A stretch of 64,000 nucleotides of DNA, from the NCBI GenBank assembly GCA_000961655.1, contig LADR01000008.1, forward strand, positions 248,001 through 312,000. The letters run 5' to 3'. Below the pieces are notes generated by a model that saw only the letters and a list, made by a program, of their open reading frames with translations, ran no database searches and was not told the origin of the DNA. The stretch comes from Desulfatitalea sp. BRH_c12 (GTDB taxonomy: Bacteria; Desulfobacterota; Desulfobacteria; Desulfobacterales; Desulfosarcinaceae). Position numbers and translations under genes: made by a program. Below are positions 1-7,982 of this stretch, one piece after another; within the stretch, counting starts at the first letter, position 1; each line of letters begins with the position of its first letter.

Positions 1-466
1 CGTGACGCACCATTTCCAGGGCCTCGGCCACCGAGGAGGGTTCAAGCATGGGCAGGCCGGACATTTTGGCATAATAGCGGTTGTCCTGCTCGTTCTGGCT
101 GGAAAACATGTTGGGGTCGTCCGCCGTCAGAATCACCAGTCCGCCTTTGACCCCCACGTAGGCCAGGGTCATCAAAGGGTCCGCGGCCACGTTCATCCCC
201 ACGTGCTTCATCATGCACATGGTGCGCACGCCGGCATTGGCGGCCCCTGCGGCCACTTCCAGGGCGACTTTCTCGTTGGTGCTGTATTCGAAATACAGAT
301 CGCTTTGCTGAGAGATCTGGAACAGATTCAGGGAAATTTCGGAAGAGGGCGTTCCCGGATAAGTGGTGGCAAACGCCACTCCGGCTTCAACAGCGCCGCG
401 TGCGATGGCTTCGTTGCCCAGCATCAGGATCTTTGCGCCCGGTTCATCGGCGAGCAGTTTGTGCAT
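1..466 (-). CDS. iorA: Indolepyruvate:ferredoxin oxidoreductase, alpha subunit (5' part)
   Basis: Partial gene: the start is inside the window and the reading frame stays open off the left edge, giving 155 N-terminal residues. The product resembles IorA, the thiamine-diphosphate subunit that oxidatively decarboxylates aryl pyruvates (indolepyruvate, phenylpyruvate) with ferredoxin as acceptor in anaerobes. Visible family features are an opening segment with LMLGNEAIARG, the TYPGTPSSE motif and STNEKVALEVAAGAA, typical of the N-terminal pyrimidine-binding domain of 2-oxoacid:ferredoxin oxidoreductases. The ATG at 464-466 has a GGAGG ribosome-binding site a few bases upstream. The thiamine-diphosphate and ferredoxin domains, and a beta subunit, would lie outside the window. 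Confidence 0.88.
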   Translation of the reverse strand, partial: MHKLLADEPGAKILMLGNEAIARGAVEAGVAFATTYPGTPSSEISLNLFQISQQSDLYFEYSTNEKVALEVAAGAANAGVRTMCMMKHVGMNVAADPLMTLAYVGVKGGLVILTADDPNMFSSQNEQDNRYYAKMSGLPMLEPSSVAEALEMVRH

Positions 467-660
467 ATTGGTTCCTCCGACCGAAGGTATTGAAATCATA
501 ATAACGGCCGCAGGCAGACGCGATAATGTCCGCTGAGCGGCACGTGCACCGGCAAACATGCCACGCTTCGCAGAATTTGTCCACATTCAAAAGCGCCGAT
601 TCGAGGGTAACCGCATTTGCGTGTGGCTTGATCACCGAACCGGAACATCATTCTACTCGT

Positions 661-719
661 AGGGGCGAACCTTGTGTTCGCCCGGATGACGACCATCGTC
701 CCACAGAAGGTTGGCCCCT
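661..719. repeat. Hairpin-forming dispersed repeat, copy 1
   Basis: The ends are a 13-base inverted repeat with one mismatch (AGGGGCGAACCTT at 661-673 and AAGGTTGGCCCCT at 707-719). A related 24-base stretch with 3 mismatches lies in opposite orientation at 34659-34683. The arrangement looks like a small non-autonomous or REP-type element; no coding potential is evident. Confidence 0.55.
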
Positions 720-811
720 CCAACTTGTTTGGTTGACTACTTCGGTCCCAGTGAGACGAGGGGTGACATAAGAAGGTTTGTAAAGATTTCTTATTCGCCC
801 GACAGTTCAGC

Positions 812-840
812 TTTACATTTGGGGACCATCTGATTTAATA
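812..840 (+). promoter_or_regulatory. Putative sigma70 promoter for the enoate reductase gene
   Basis: TTTACA at 812-817 and TTAATA at 835-840 are separated by 17 bases, about 50 bases upstream of the start codon at 889. This is a consensus match by eye only. Confidence 0.45.
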
Positions 841-888
841 ACTTTAGGGTCAAAAACAGAATATGAATGATATTCAACAAGGAGCGTC

Positions 889-2820
889 ATGACTGCTTTC
901 AGCCATCTTTTTCAACCCATTCGCATTGGACGGATGACGGTCAAGAACCGGTTGCTCATGTCGGCCATGAGCATCAATTTCGGCGTGGATGAATCGGGCC
1001 TTGTGACCGATCAGCTTACGCAATATATGGCGACGCGCGCCCAAGGCGGTGTCGGAATGATGCTGGTCGGCGGCGGCGGCATCCATCCGAGCGGCGCCGA
1101 GCTGCCGAACCTGCCGGCTTTGTGGGATGACGCGTGTATCCCGGGGTTGCAGCGGATGGCCGAGGCCATTCGGCCCTTCAATTGCCGCCTGGGCATGCAG
1201 TTGATGCACGGCGGACGCCAATCGTACCATGCGCATACCTTAGCCCCCTCGGCCATTCCGGCTCCTGCCGTCGTCAAAGGGCAGCCCAGGGCTCTGACCA
1301 AGGAAGAAATCCGCATGCTGACCGAGGCTTTTGGCACGGCCGCGCGGCGCTGTCAGGCAGGAGGCTTCGATTTTATCGAAATCCATGCCGCCCACGGGTA
1401 CCTGATCAATCAATTCATGGCCCCCAACGCCAACCACCGCGAGGATGAGTATGGCGGCTCCTTTGAAAACCGCATTCGCTTCATGCTCGAGACGCTGGCG
1501 CAGATCCGCGCGGCATGCGGCAGCGATTTTACCATCGGGGTGCGCATGAACGCGCAAGATTACATCCTCGATGGATGGGGTTTGGAGGAGGCCTTACGCC
1601 TGGCCGTCATTCTGGAACAGTCGGGTGCCGACTATTTGCATGTCTCGGCCGGGGTGTACGGCAGCACCCAGCTGACCATTCCTTCCATGTATGTGCCCCA
1701 GGGCTGTTTCGTCGATCTTGCCGCCGCCGTCAAGGCCGAAGTGGCCATTCCCGTGGTGGCCGTAGGCCGCATCAAGTCGCCCGAATTGGCCGAGCGGATC
1801 CTGCAGGAGGGGAAGGCCGATGTAATCGCTTTGGGCCGATCCCTGCTGGCGGATCCGCAGTGGCCGCTCAAGGCGGATGCCGGCGCAGTGCGCACCATCC
1901 GGCCCTGCATCGGCTGCTGCCTGGGCTGCATCCACACGGTCCTGCAGATGGAGCCGGGCGGCTGTGTGGTCAACCCCGACGTGGGCCGCGAATATCTGCT
2001 TTCACCCATTGTGCCAGCCGGGCATCAACGGCGGGTTTTGGTCGTGGGCGCTGGCCCTGCAGGATTGGCGGCGGCCCGCATGGCGGCCCTGCACGGTCAT
2101 GCGGTGGTGCTGTGTGAACAGCATGCGGCGTCCGGCGGCGCTTTGCGCTTGGCGGCGATGGCGCCCGGCAGGGGCGATCTGCAGGAGATCGTGGACTATT
2201 TCAGTGAAGAACTCCGGCAACTCCCGGTCACAATGCTGTTCGAAAGGGCCCTCGACGACGGTGTGTTGAAAGAGGTTCAGCCGGACGTGGCCATTTTAGC
2301 GACCGGCAGCCTGCCCGGGATGCCCATGCTTAAAGGGCTCTTTCGGACCGGTATGCAGGTGTGCACTGTGACTGAAGTCATGGACGGATCGGTCCAGACC
2401 GGCGCGCAGGTGATCGTGCTGGGTGGCAACCAGATCGGATTGGTGTTGGCCGATTACCTGGCCGACCAGGGCAAGCAGGTGACCGTGCTGCATACACGCC
2501 CCCATTTTGGTGAAGAGATGTCTTCCAATGACCGCTATTATCTTCGCGAGCGATTGACCCGGGGCCGGGTCCGACTCTTCAAACAGGTGTTGGTTGAAGC
2601 GTTTCTGGCCGATGGCGTGCGTTTCCGTACCGATCGTCAGATCCAAACGCTGGCCCCGTTCGACACGGTTGTGCTCGCCGATGGCTTTACATCCTTGCGT
2701 GAGGCTGCCAATCTGCTCAAAGGCCGCGGCATCGAGACCCATTTTATCGGCGATGCCAAACATCCTCGCCATTTGATGTATGCCATCAGCGAGGCGGAGG
2801 AGCTCGGCCGGGCATTGTGA
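889..2820 (+). CDS. NADH:flavin oxidoreductase / 2,4-dienoyl-CoA reductase-type enoate reductase
   Basis: 643 residues with the architecture of FadH-type and enoate reductases. An old-yellow-enzyme TIM barrel that binds FMN fills about residues 5-335. A 4Fe-4S motif follows with Cys340, Cys343, Cys347 and Cys359, then an FAD/NAD(P)-binding module (GAGPAGLAAA near 386 and a second nucleotide fold with GGNQIG near 508). Such enzymes reduce an activated C=C bond of an enoate or enoyl-CoA with electrons from NAD(P)H passed via FAD and the cluster. The length is close to E. coli FadH. GGAG precedes the ATG. The next gene is convergent, so it looks monocistronic. The true substrate cannot be read from sequence; FadH, enoate reductase and trimethylamine dehydrogenase-like roles are all possible. 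Confidence 0.9.
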   Translation: MTAFSHLFQPIRIGRMTVKNRLLMSAMSINFGVDESGLVTDQLTQYMATRAQGGVGMMLVGGGGIHPSGAELPNLPALWDDACIPGLQRMAEAIRPFNCRLGMQLMHGGRQSYHAHTLAPSAIPAPAVVKGQPRALTKEEIRMLTEAFGTAARRCQAGGFDFIEIHAAHGYLINQFMAPNANHREDEYGGSFENRIRFMLETLAQIRAACGSDFTIGVRMNAQDYILDGWGLEEALRLAVILEQSGADYLHVSAGVYGSTQLTIPSMYVPQGCFVDLAAAVKAEVAIPVVAVGRIKSPELAERILQEGKADVIALGRSLLADPQWPLKADAGAVRTIRPCIGCCLGCIHTVLQMEPGGCVVNPDVGREYLLSPIVPAGHQRRVLVVGAGPAGLAAARMAALHGHAVVLCEQHAASGGALRLAAMAPGRGDLQEIVDYFSEELRQLPVTMLFERALDDGVLKEVQPDVAILATGSLPGMPMLKGLFRTGMQVCTVTEVMDGSVQTGAQVIVLGGNQIGLVLADYLADQGKQVTVLHTRPHFGEEMSSNDRYYLRERLTRGRVRLFKQVLVEAFLADGVRFRTDRQIQTLAPFDTVVLADGFTSLREAANLLKGRGIETHFIGDAKHPRHLMYAISEAEELGRAL

Positions 2821-2848
2821 AAACGATGCGGGAAGACTGCGGTTTCCG

Positions 2849-3958
2849 TCAGTCCCGGTTGTCCGTCGTGATGCGTAGCGGGCCGCTGCCCAGAATCATG
2901 TGTCCGATTGCCAGGCACGTCAGTCCGAAGGGCAGGTAGCCGCCATACCCGACGATCGGCATGGCGAACACATGGAAGCGGTCTACGAACGGGACTGTGT
3001 AGTGCCAGCGCGCCAGACTGCCGATATTCCACAATTCCCAAAAAAAACCGCAGATCAGCGCAGCCCAGGCGGCCGCCACGATCGGCCGCCAATCGCCTTG
3101 CGTCAGAGGTGAAAAAATGGTGGGCCGGCCGGCCAGCGTCTGCAAGCTGGTGATAATGAGCAAGGGGGACACCCACAGGAGTGCAAAAAGTACGTCGGGA
3201 AACAAGCCTATGAACGTCAACCCACCCCCGGCGCTTGCAAGGATGACCGTCGCTGCCAGTCGGGGGTGTCTCAGGCGCAGGGGCAAGATACCCGTGGCAC
3301 CGCTGACAGGACCCACCCCCACGATGAGGCGGTAGGTGCTTAAAACCGCCGGTAACACGGTGGCAAAAGCCAGTGAGGCGAAGGCGAAATAAGCCGCCGG
3401 ACCAAAGTCGGCACCCACATAGTACCAGTTCTGTACGAAGCGGTTGAGATATTCGAAAAACCACCAGAATAGGGCGCTGACCGGAAAAAGCAGCCAGAAA
3501 AAACCTGGGGTGTCGGTCAGCAGGCTGCGTGCGGTGAGCCTCACGCACAATGCGTTGACCAGAAGAATATAGCCGAACCAGGGCAAAAAAAAGGTATGGA
3601 CCTGAAAAGGTGCGAACCAGTCCCAGCGGGTCCATGCCAGCACCCAACCGGCCAACATGATTCCCAAGCCGGCCCAGCCCCAGTGCGGCAGCCGGCCGGT
3701 AGACGAGCGGCGCCGTGCATGATACCCATATGCCGGCAGCCTGATGAGAAAAAGTAAGAAGAGCAGGTCCACGGCCGCGAAGAAAATAAAAAACGACCAT
3801 GCAAAGGGGGCGTGCGCCACCTGACCCGTCAAGGGTGGAAACGTCAGGTAGGCGCGCACATCCCGTCCCGCAAGGCCAATTCCCAGCAGCGGCAAACCCA
3901 GCAGCATGACGGTCATGAGCGCCCATTGCACGGGGCGCGATTGCAGAAGCATCTTCAT
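2849..3958 (-). CDS. Conserved polytopic membrane protein of unknown function
   Basis: 369 residues with roughly ten hydrophobic segments (for example near 12-30, 52-72, 94-112, 120-140, 150-170, 186-206, 235-272, 296-315 and 335-360). I do not recognise the family. Two segments resemble each other, one with WWFFEYLNRF...NWYY (about 164-182) and one with FFWELWN...ARWHY (about 308-325), which suggests an internal duplication with conserved aromatic and acidic residues inside the membrane. The start overlaps the end of the upstream ThiF-like gene by four bases (ATGA), so it is the last gene of the operon with the sulfur carrier and its activating enzyme. A link to that chemistry is inferred only from translational coupling. 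Confidence 0.8.
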   Translation of the reverse strand: MKMLLQSRPVQWALMTVMLLGLPLLGIGLAGRDVRAYLTFPPLTGQVAHAPFAWSFFIFFAAVDLLFLLFLIRLPAYGYHARRRSSTGRLPHWGWAGLGIMLAGWVLAWTRWDWFAPFQVHTFFLPWFGYILLVNALCVRLTARSLLTDTPGFFWLLFPVSALFWWFFEYLNRFVQNWYYVGADFGPAAYFAFASLAFATVLPAVLSTYRLIVGVGPVSGATGILPLRLRHPRLAATVILASAGGGLTFIGLFPDVLFALLWVSPLLIITSLQTLAGRPTIFSPLTQGDWRPIVAAAWAALICGFFWELWNIGSLARWHYTVPFVDRFHVFAMPIVGYGGYLPFGLTCLAIGHMILGSGPLRITTDNRD

Positions 3959-4821
3959 ACCAACGAAAACACCTCAAATGTGTACGTGGCCAAATCGAGG
4001 ACCCACAAGCGGTTGCGCAAAAGCGACTGAGGCCGGCCGACCAGGATATTCAGCACTTCGGCGCTTTCCGCCGCCGCAATCAGCGCCACGGTCTGCGGTG
4101 GACAGCCCAGGGTCTGCTCTGCGCCCTGCGCGTTGTGAATGGCGCTACGCGAGCCGTAAACCAGCTGCAAACCGGCGTCTTGCGGAAAAATCGTGGTCAC
4201 GTGACCGGCCAGACCGGCCACGGCTGCGGAAACCATGGGAATGGCCGCTTTCTGGGCGGCTTCTTCGAGAATAAAGCGCACGGTGATGCTGTCCAGGCAG
4301 TCGACCACCACATCGTGCCCGTCGATCAGACTCCGGGCATTGGCCTCGGTAAGGTAATCGGCGTGAGATTCTACTTGCAGGGAAGGATCGATTTCCCGGA
4401 TTCGGAGTGCGGCGGACCCCGCTTTGGATTGACCCAGGCGCGCTTCGGTGCACAGCCATTGGCGGTTGAGATTATGCTCCTCAAAATGGTCGCCATCAAT
4501 GAGTTTGAAGTGACCCACTCCGGCTCTGGCTAGTATTTCGACCACTGCGCCGCCCAATCCGCCCAGGCCGATTACCGCTACGCGGGCGCCGAGCAGCCGG
4601 ATTTGGTCATCGGTTGTGTAGTGTTTCTGATTGCGCAGATAGCGCAAGGGTGTCACGCCGTTCGCCAGGGCCGCGATGGCGACCTCCCGCTCAGGCATGT
4701 TGTACCTGTGGGCAAGGTGCCGAAGGTGCGCCAGGGTGATTGTGCGCAGGGGCGCTCCTTGCGCATCGATGGTCTCGGCGGCAAGGGTCCGGATCTGCGA
4801 TGCCAAATCGATCGTATCCAT
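3955..4821 (-). CDS. ThiF/MoeB/HesA-family adenylyltransferase (E1-like)
   Basis: 288 residues. The nucleotide-binding core has VIGLGGLGG (about residues 83-91), the acidic LIDGDHFEEHNLNRQ segment that contacts ATP, and VVDCLDS. These are hallmarks of enzymes that adenylate the C-terminal Gly-Gly of a ThiS/MoaD-type sulfur carrier. An N-terminal extension of about 75 residues precedes the fold. The paired CxxC zinc motifs of many MoeB proteins are not visible, and there is no rhodanese domain. The gene starts immediately after the stop of a MoaD/ThiS-like carrier gene, whose last codons supply its GGAGG ribosome-binding site; this fits an enzyme-substrate pair. Whether it serves molybdopterin, tungstopterin, thiamine or another thio-cofactor is not decidable here. 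Confidence 0.87.
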   Translation of the reverse strand: MDTIDLASQIRTLAAETIDAQGAPLRTITLAHLRHLAHRYNMPEREVAIAALANGVTPLRYLRNQKHYTTDDQIRLLGARVAVIGLGGLGGAVVEILARAGVGHFKLIDGDHFEEHNLNRQWLCTEARLGQSKAGSAALRIREIDPSLQVESHADYLTEANARSLIDGHDVVVDCLDSITVRFILEEAAQKAAIPMVSAAVAGLAGHVTTIFPQDAGLQLVYGSRSAIHNAQGAEQTLGCPPQTVALIAAAESAEVLNILVGRPQSLLRNRLWVLDLATYTFEVFSLV

Positions 4822-5064
4822 TTATCCTCCGCCGACCGGAGGAAAAATGCCGACGCGTTCGCCGCCTTGCAGCGTGCTGTCCAGATCGCCTTTGATGCCA
4901 TTGATGAAGATGAGTTTGGCGTCCGCGGAACGGACTTGAAGCCGATCCAGCAACTGGCCGACGGTAGTGCCGCATGCAATCGGATAACGCGAGGCATCCG
5001 GCGGCGTGTGGGGGGCCAGCGTGGCAAAGAATCTCAGGTCGATGGTTGCGGGGTCAGATGGCAT
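4822..5064 (-). CDS. MoaD/ThiS-family sulfur carrier protein
   Basis: 80 residues, a normal size for beta-grasp sulfur carriers, ending in PPVGGG so that a glycine pair is available for adenylation and thiocarboxylation. Family-like features are RFFATLAP near the N-terminus, the central TVGQLLDRL helix and GERVGIFPPVGGG at the end. I chose the ATG at 5062-5064, with AGAGGT just upstream; an in-frame extension to 5124 lacks family similarity. It is the first gene of a three-gene minus-strand operon with its presumed E1 enzyme and a membrane protein. Confidence 0.85.
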   Translation of the reverse strand: MPSDPATIDLRFFATLAPHTPPDASRYPIACGTTVGQLLDRLQVRSADAKLIFINGIKGDLDSTLQGGERVGIFPPVGGG

Positions 5065-5124
5065 ACATACCTCTATTTTCTCAGTAACGTATTTTCGGGA
5101 GTCACGCGCCTTTATGTTAATCAT

Positions 5125-5216
5125 TCAACTTTCGGGTTCCAAACGCCGGTGATCCGGGCGTGTTGTCCGCGCCATACGCCCGGCTCACCTCACTACGTGC
5201 CAATCCCGAAAGTTGA
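5125..5216. repeat. Nested inverted repeat element, related to a copy near 43 kb
   Basis: A perfect 12-base inverted repeat (TCAACTTTCGGG at 5125-5136 against 5205-5216) encloses a second one (CCGGGCG at 5154-5160 against 5177-5183). The left half, 5131-5163, matches 42998-43030 at 28 of 33 positions. It lies between two minus-strand genes. It could be a small mobile element remnant or a structured leader of the sulfur carrier operon. Confidence 0.5.
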
Positions 5217-5226
5217 GTTACTCAGG

Positions 5227-5418
5227 TTAAGATTTATGTTTCAGGCGTTGCCTGGGTTCGAAACACAGGCACGCCGCACCTGAATTGCGCTGCACGACAG
5301 CGCTGGGCAGGTGTTTGCTTTTAAAACCCATGCATCTGCAGCCATGCGGATTGGCTTTTTCCCAAGTTACGAAATAGTGCCTGCATCGTTGGCAGTTGAT
5401 GCGTTGTGCAGCCGGCAT
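5227..5418 (-). CDS. Small Cys-rich putative zinc-binding protein
   Basis: About 63 residues with CQRCRHYFVTWEKANPHGCR, then MGFKSKHLPS and a C-terminal SGAACLCFEPR. The pattern CxxCxHYxVTW...PxGCRxxGFKS...PS...SGxxC..F looks like a small conserved family found in proteobacteria, with cysteines and histidine probably binding zinc; I know of no assigned function. The ATG at 5416-5418 has AGGAG about 11 bases upstream. An in-frame GTG at 5542-5544 would add 42 residues, but its purine-rich stretch abuts the start codon with no spacing. It stands alone, upstream of the inverted repeat element. Confidence 0.65.
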   Translation of the reverse strand: MPAAQRINCQRCRHYFVTWEKANPHGCRCMGFKSKHLPSAVVQRNSGAACLCFEPRQRLKHKS

Positions 5419-5757
5419 ACCGGCGATCACTCCTGCAGTTTTGGCAATATGGTTATGCAGTTCGTTCCAGTTGACTATTGGCGAAGTGTTAAGTGTAAAG
5501 TTTAAAGTGTAAAGGGAGGCATTCTGTCGATTTGATATGCTCACCTCCCCATGTTGGACGCTTTTACGTGCATGCTTTTTGTTAAGGTACTAAAAATTAC
5601 AACGTAACCCTCTTATGAAACCCCATACCTGTGTCTTATTGGAGCGAACTGCATAACCCGTTTTGGCAAAAATCGTTGACGCCCGCTCATAGCCATATTA
5701 TCGAGGAAACTGCAAATAAGATAGGCTTCCGTACTCTACATGCAAGGAGACGACTTC
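5419..5757. other. Intergenic region, mostly featureless
   Basis: About 340 bases. It contains a short A/T-rich near-tandem stretch at 5484-5515 in which AGTGTAAAGT-like units recur. A weak TTGACG (5676-5681) may be part of a promoter for the epimerase gene, but no good -10 box stands at standard spacing. I see no gene. Confidence 0.5.
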
Positions 5758-6720
5758 ATGAACAGGACGCTGCACAAAGCCCTTGTGACCGGCGGGGCCG
5801 GATTCATAGGGTCCCATCTGGTTGAAAAACTGGTCGACCAGGGGTGCGAGGTGACCGTATTGGACAACCTGTCCAGCGGGCATATGGCCAACTTGGCGTC
5901 CGTGGCGGATCGGGTCGCTTTTGTCAAAGGGGATATCAAGGACGATAGGACTCTGAACAAGGTGTCCAAAGGCTGCCAGGCCATTTTTCACCAGGCGGCG
6001 GTCGTCTCGGTTACCCAGACGGTCAAGGAACCTTTGTCCTCCGCACTCGTGAATGATCTGGGAACAATCAAGGTGCTTGATGCGGCCCGGCGCAACGGCG
6101 TACCGCGGGTGGTCATAGCCAGTTCCAGCGCTGTTTACGGCGATGCGCCCCAACTGCCCAAGACCGAGTCGATGAACCCGGCACCGTTGAGCCCTTATGC
6201 GGTCCAAAAATTGACCAATGAGTACTACGCCGACCTGTATTGTCGGCTCTATGGTCTTGAAACCGTCTGTTTGCGCTATTTCAATGTTTATGGGCCGCGC
6301 CAGGATCCGTCTTCGCCCTATTCGGGCGTCATTTCGATTTTCATGCTGCGGGCGGCAAACGGCGTCGCACCGATGATCTACGGTGATGGACGACAGACCC
6401 GGGATTTTGTATTTGTCGAAGATGTTGTCCAAGCCAACTTGCTGGCGGCCGCCACTCCGGCAGCTGCCGGACGGGTGTTCAATGTAGGTACCAGCAATTC
6501 AGTAGAGATCAACCAGTTATGGCAAATGATCGCCGCAATGGCCGGGTGCACCATGACCCCGCTTTACGACCAACCGCGTGAGGGCGACATCGTCCATTCT
6601 TTGGCCAGCATACAACGGGCTAAAGAGATTTTGGGCTTTCAACCGTCGATCTCTTTTGAGGAGGGATTGCGACGAACATTTCAGTGGTATCGCCAAAGTG
6701 GGCAGCAGCGTTCGGAGTAG
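5758..6720 (+). CDS. NAD-dependent epimerase/dehydratase (UDP-glucose 4-epimerase-like)
   Basis: 320 residues, an extended short-chain dehydrogenase acting on nucleotide sugars. The NAD-binding GGAGFIGSH lies near residues 12-20, SSSAVYG near 120-126, and the catalytic YAVQK (Tyr-x3-Lys) near 146-150; FNVYGPRQDPSSPYSGV near 175-191 is typical of GalE-like and UDP-glucuronate epimerases. The ATG at 5758 is preferred to an upstream in-frame ATG (5740) because AAGGAG sits 8 bases before it. The gene stands alone, with no glycosyltransferase next to it. Exact substrate (Glc/Gal, GlcA/GalA or N-acetylated forms) is unknown. Confidence 0.85.
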   Translation: MNRTLHKALVTGGAGFIGSHLVEKLVDQGCEVTVLDNLSSGHMANLASVADRVAFVKGDIKDDRTLNKVSKGCQAIFHQAAVVSVTQTVKEPLSSALVNDLGTIKVLDAARRNGVPRVVIASSSAVYGDAPQLPKTESMNPAPLSPYAVQKLTNEYYADLYCRLYGLETVCLRYFNVYGPRQDPSSPYSGVISIFMLRAANGVAPMIYGDGRQTRDFVFVEDVVQANLLAAATPAAAGRVFNVGTSNSVEINQLWQMIAAMAGCTMTPLYDQPREGDIVHSLASIQRAKEILGFQPSISFEEGLRRTFQWYRQSGQQRSE

Positions 6721-6897
6721 CGGCTGACGCGTTCACCAGGCGCGGCGACCGCGAGATCGCCGCCCAAGGTCGGAGGCATGGGGCATACTGCCGCCTTGAG
6801 TTTTTTCTGTAAACGTAAACACCCGGAATTCAATGGCCCGGTTATCGAAAGCACAGGAATAGCAAGCCTGGAGCCGTTGCGAACGGCTGTCATGAAA

Positions 6898-7638
6898 TCA
6901 GGAGGTGGGGGCCATTTTATCGTAAAGATTTTTAACCATCACGCCGCGCCAGTTGCCCTTACCTGAAATGGTCGGATACCCTTGAGCGGAAATATGCCGG
7001 GCGATCTTTTCCCAACCGGTGCCCTCGTCCCTCATCTGGTTGATCACAGAAAAAAGGGTATGGCGATCCACTTCGGTCAACCGACCGGGCGCATCAAGAT
7101 CCTCTTCTTCCTGTTGCTGATCTGCTACCAAACCATCTTCCTCGTCTGCGTTGGCGGCCTCTTGTGCGTCATCGGAATAAACCGCCTCATCTTCTGCTTC
7201 TTGGGTTGCAAGGTCGCGTTCAGTAGCCGTATCATCAAGGGTTTGCAAATGCTGCACTGAATTTTTCGCAGCTTCTTCTACGGTTGGCGATCCGACCGCA
7301 AACAGCGTGTCGGCATCACCCGCATTGGGATTGGCTAAGCGGTACAGGTTCTTTGCGATAACTTCCATTGCCAGAGCCTTGCGCTCTTCCGCCCGGGTGC
7401 GGGCTTCATACGTCTCGGCCATTTTTTTCTGGGAATCAACCAGGGTTTCCAGAATTTCCTTGATGGCATTCAGACGGTCGGAAGATTCTTTCGTATTGTC
7501 GAAATGACCTTTGCGCCGATCCACCATGTTACGGCCGCGCGGGCCCCCGCCCTTGTATTGCTGATCATTGTAAGGCCGGTTGGACCGGTCTCCTTGCTTG
7601 AGTTTCCCACTACGAAGATTGTGTAAAAAATCATCCAT
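6898..7638 (-). CDS. Charged hypothetical protein with recombinase-like C-terminal motif
   Basis: 246 residues, no recognised full-length family. The first 50 residues are basic and Gly/Arg/Asn-rich; residues about 50-105 look helical and may form a coiled coil; about 115-195 are strongly acidic and probably disordered. The C-terminal 55 residues include GWEKIARHISAQGYPTISG followed by WRGVMVKNLYDKM, which resembles the IAxxLNxxGxxTxxG...WxxxxVxxIL motif of the serine-recombinase accessory domain, so the tail may bind DNA. AAGGAG lies 8 bases before the ATG. Its function is unknown; a regulatory or nucleoid-associated role is a guess. Confidence 0.75.
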   Translation of the reverse strand: MDDFLHNLRSGKLKQGDRSNRPYNDQQYKGGGPRGRNMVDRRKGHFDNTKESSDRLNAIKEILETLVDSQKKMAETYEARTRAEERKALAMEVIAKNLYRLANPNAGDADTLFAVGSPTVEEAAKNSVQHLQTLDDTATERDLATQEAEDEAVYSDDAQEAANADEEDGLVADQQQEEEDLDAPGRLTEVDRHTLFSVINQMRDEGTGWEKIARHISAQGYPTISGKGNWRGVMVKNLYDKMAPTS

Positions 7639-7982
7639 GAAAGTGTCTCCTTAGACCATTCTATTATTCGCCGATACCGGTACTTGCGTACCGCACCATT
7701 GTTTCAGTGCACTCGGCATCACATTCGGAATTGACTAATGTTTGAAATTGGCACGAAGCGATCTTATCAGGAACAATGAAGGGGACTTTGCGTCGATGCG
7801 GTTCGTGTATGTATTGTGTTTTATCGGCCGATGTTCAGGATTTCTTGAGCGATATATCCTGCCCGTCCTTTGGTATGCCCTCCGCGTACTACCCATTCAT
7901 TGTTGGCAGGATTAGCATCAACTTAATCCTTTTTCATCCAAACGTCAACCGCATTATTAGTATTTTCCCTATGAAAAGAGGG
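7639..7982. other. Intergenic region without a supported gene
   Basis: About 340 AT-richer bases between two minus-strand genes. A 73-codon plus-strand frame (7776-7997) runs into the end of the lysA-like gene and has no family likeness or good ribosome-binding site. No terminator stem was found by eye. Confidence 0.5.

Larger units (their letters stand above)
467..888. other. Divergent intergenic region with hairpin repeat and promoter
   Basis: About 420 bases between iorA (minus) and the flavoenzyme gene (plus). It carries a 59-base hairpin repeat (661-719) and a plausible sigma70 promoter (812-840). Open frames here lack ribosome-binding sites and recognisable products, so I call no gene. 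Confidence 0.6.

Noticed and set aside
2-493. 163-codon plus-strand frame at the left edge
   Set aside because: It is antisense to iorA, whose conserved motifs lie on the minus strand.
2637-3977. 446-codon minus-strand frame overlapping the membrane protein gene
   Set aside because: The Arg/Gly/Pro-rich translation is a shadow; the 369-residue frame has coherent transmembrane segments and ATGA coupling.
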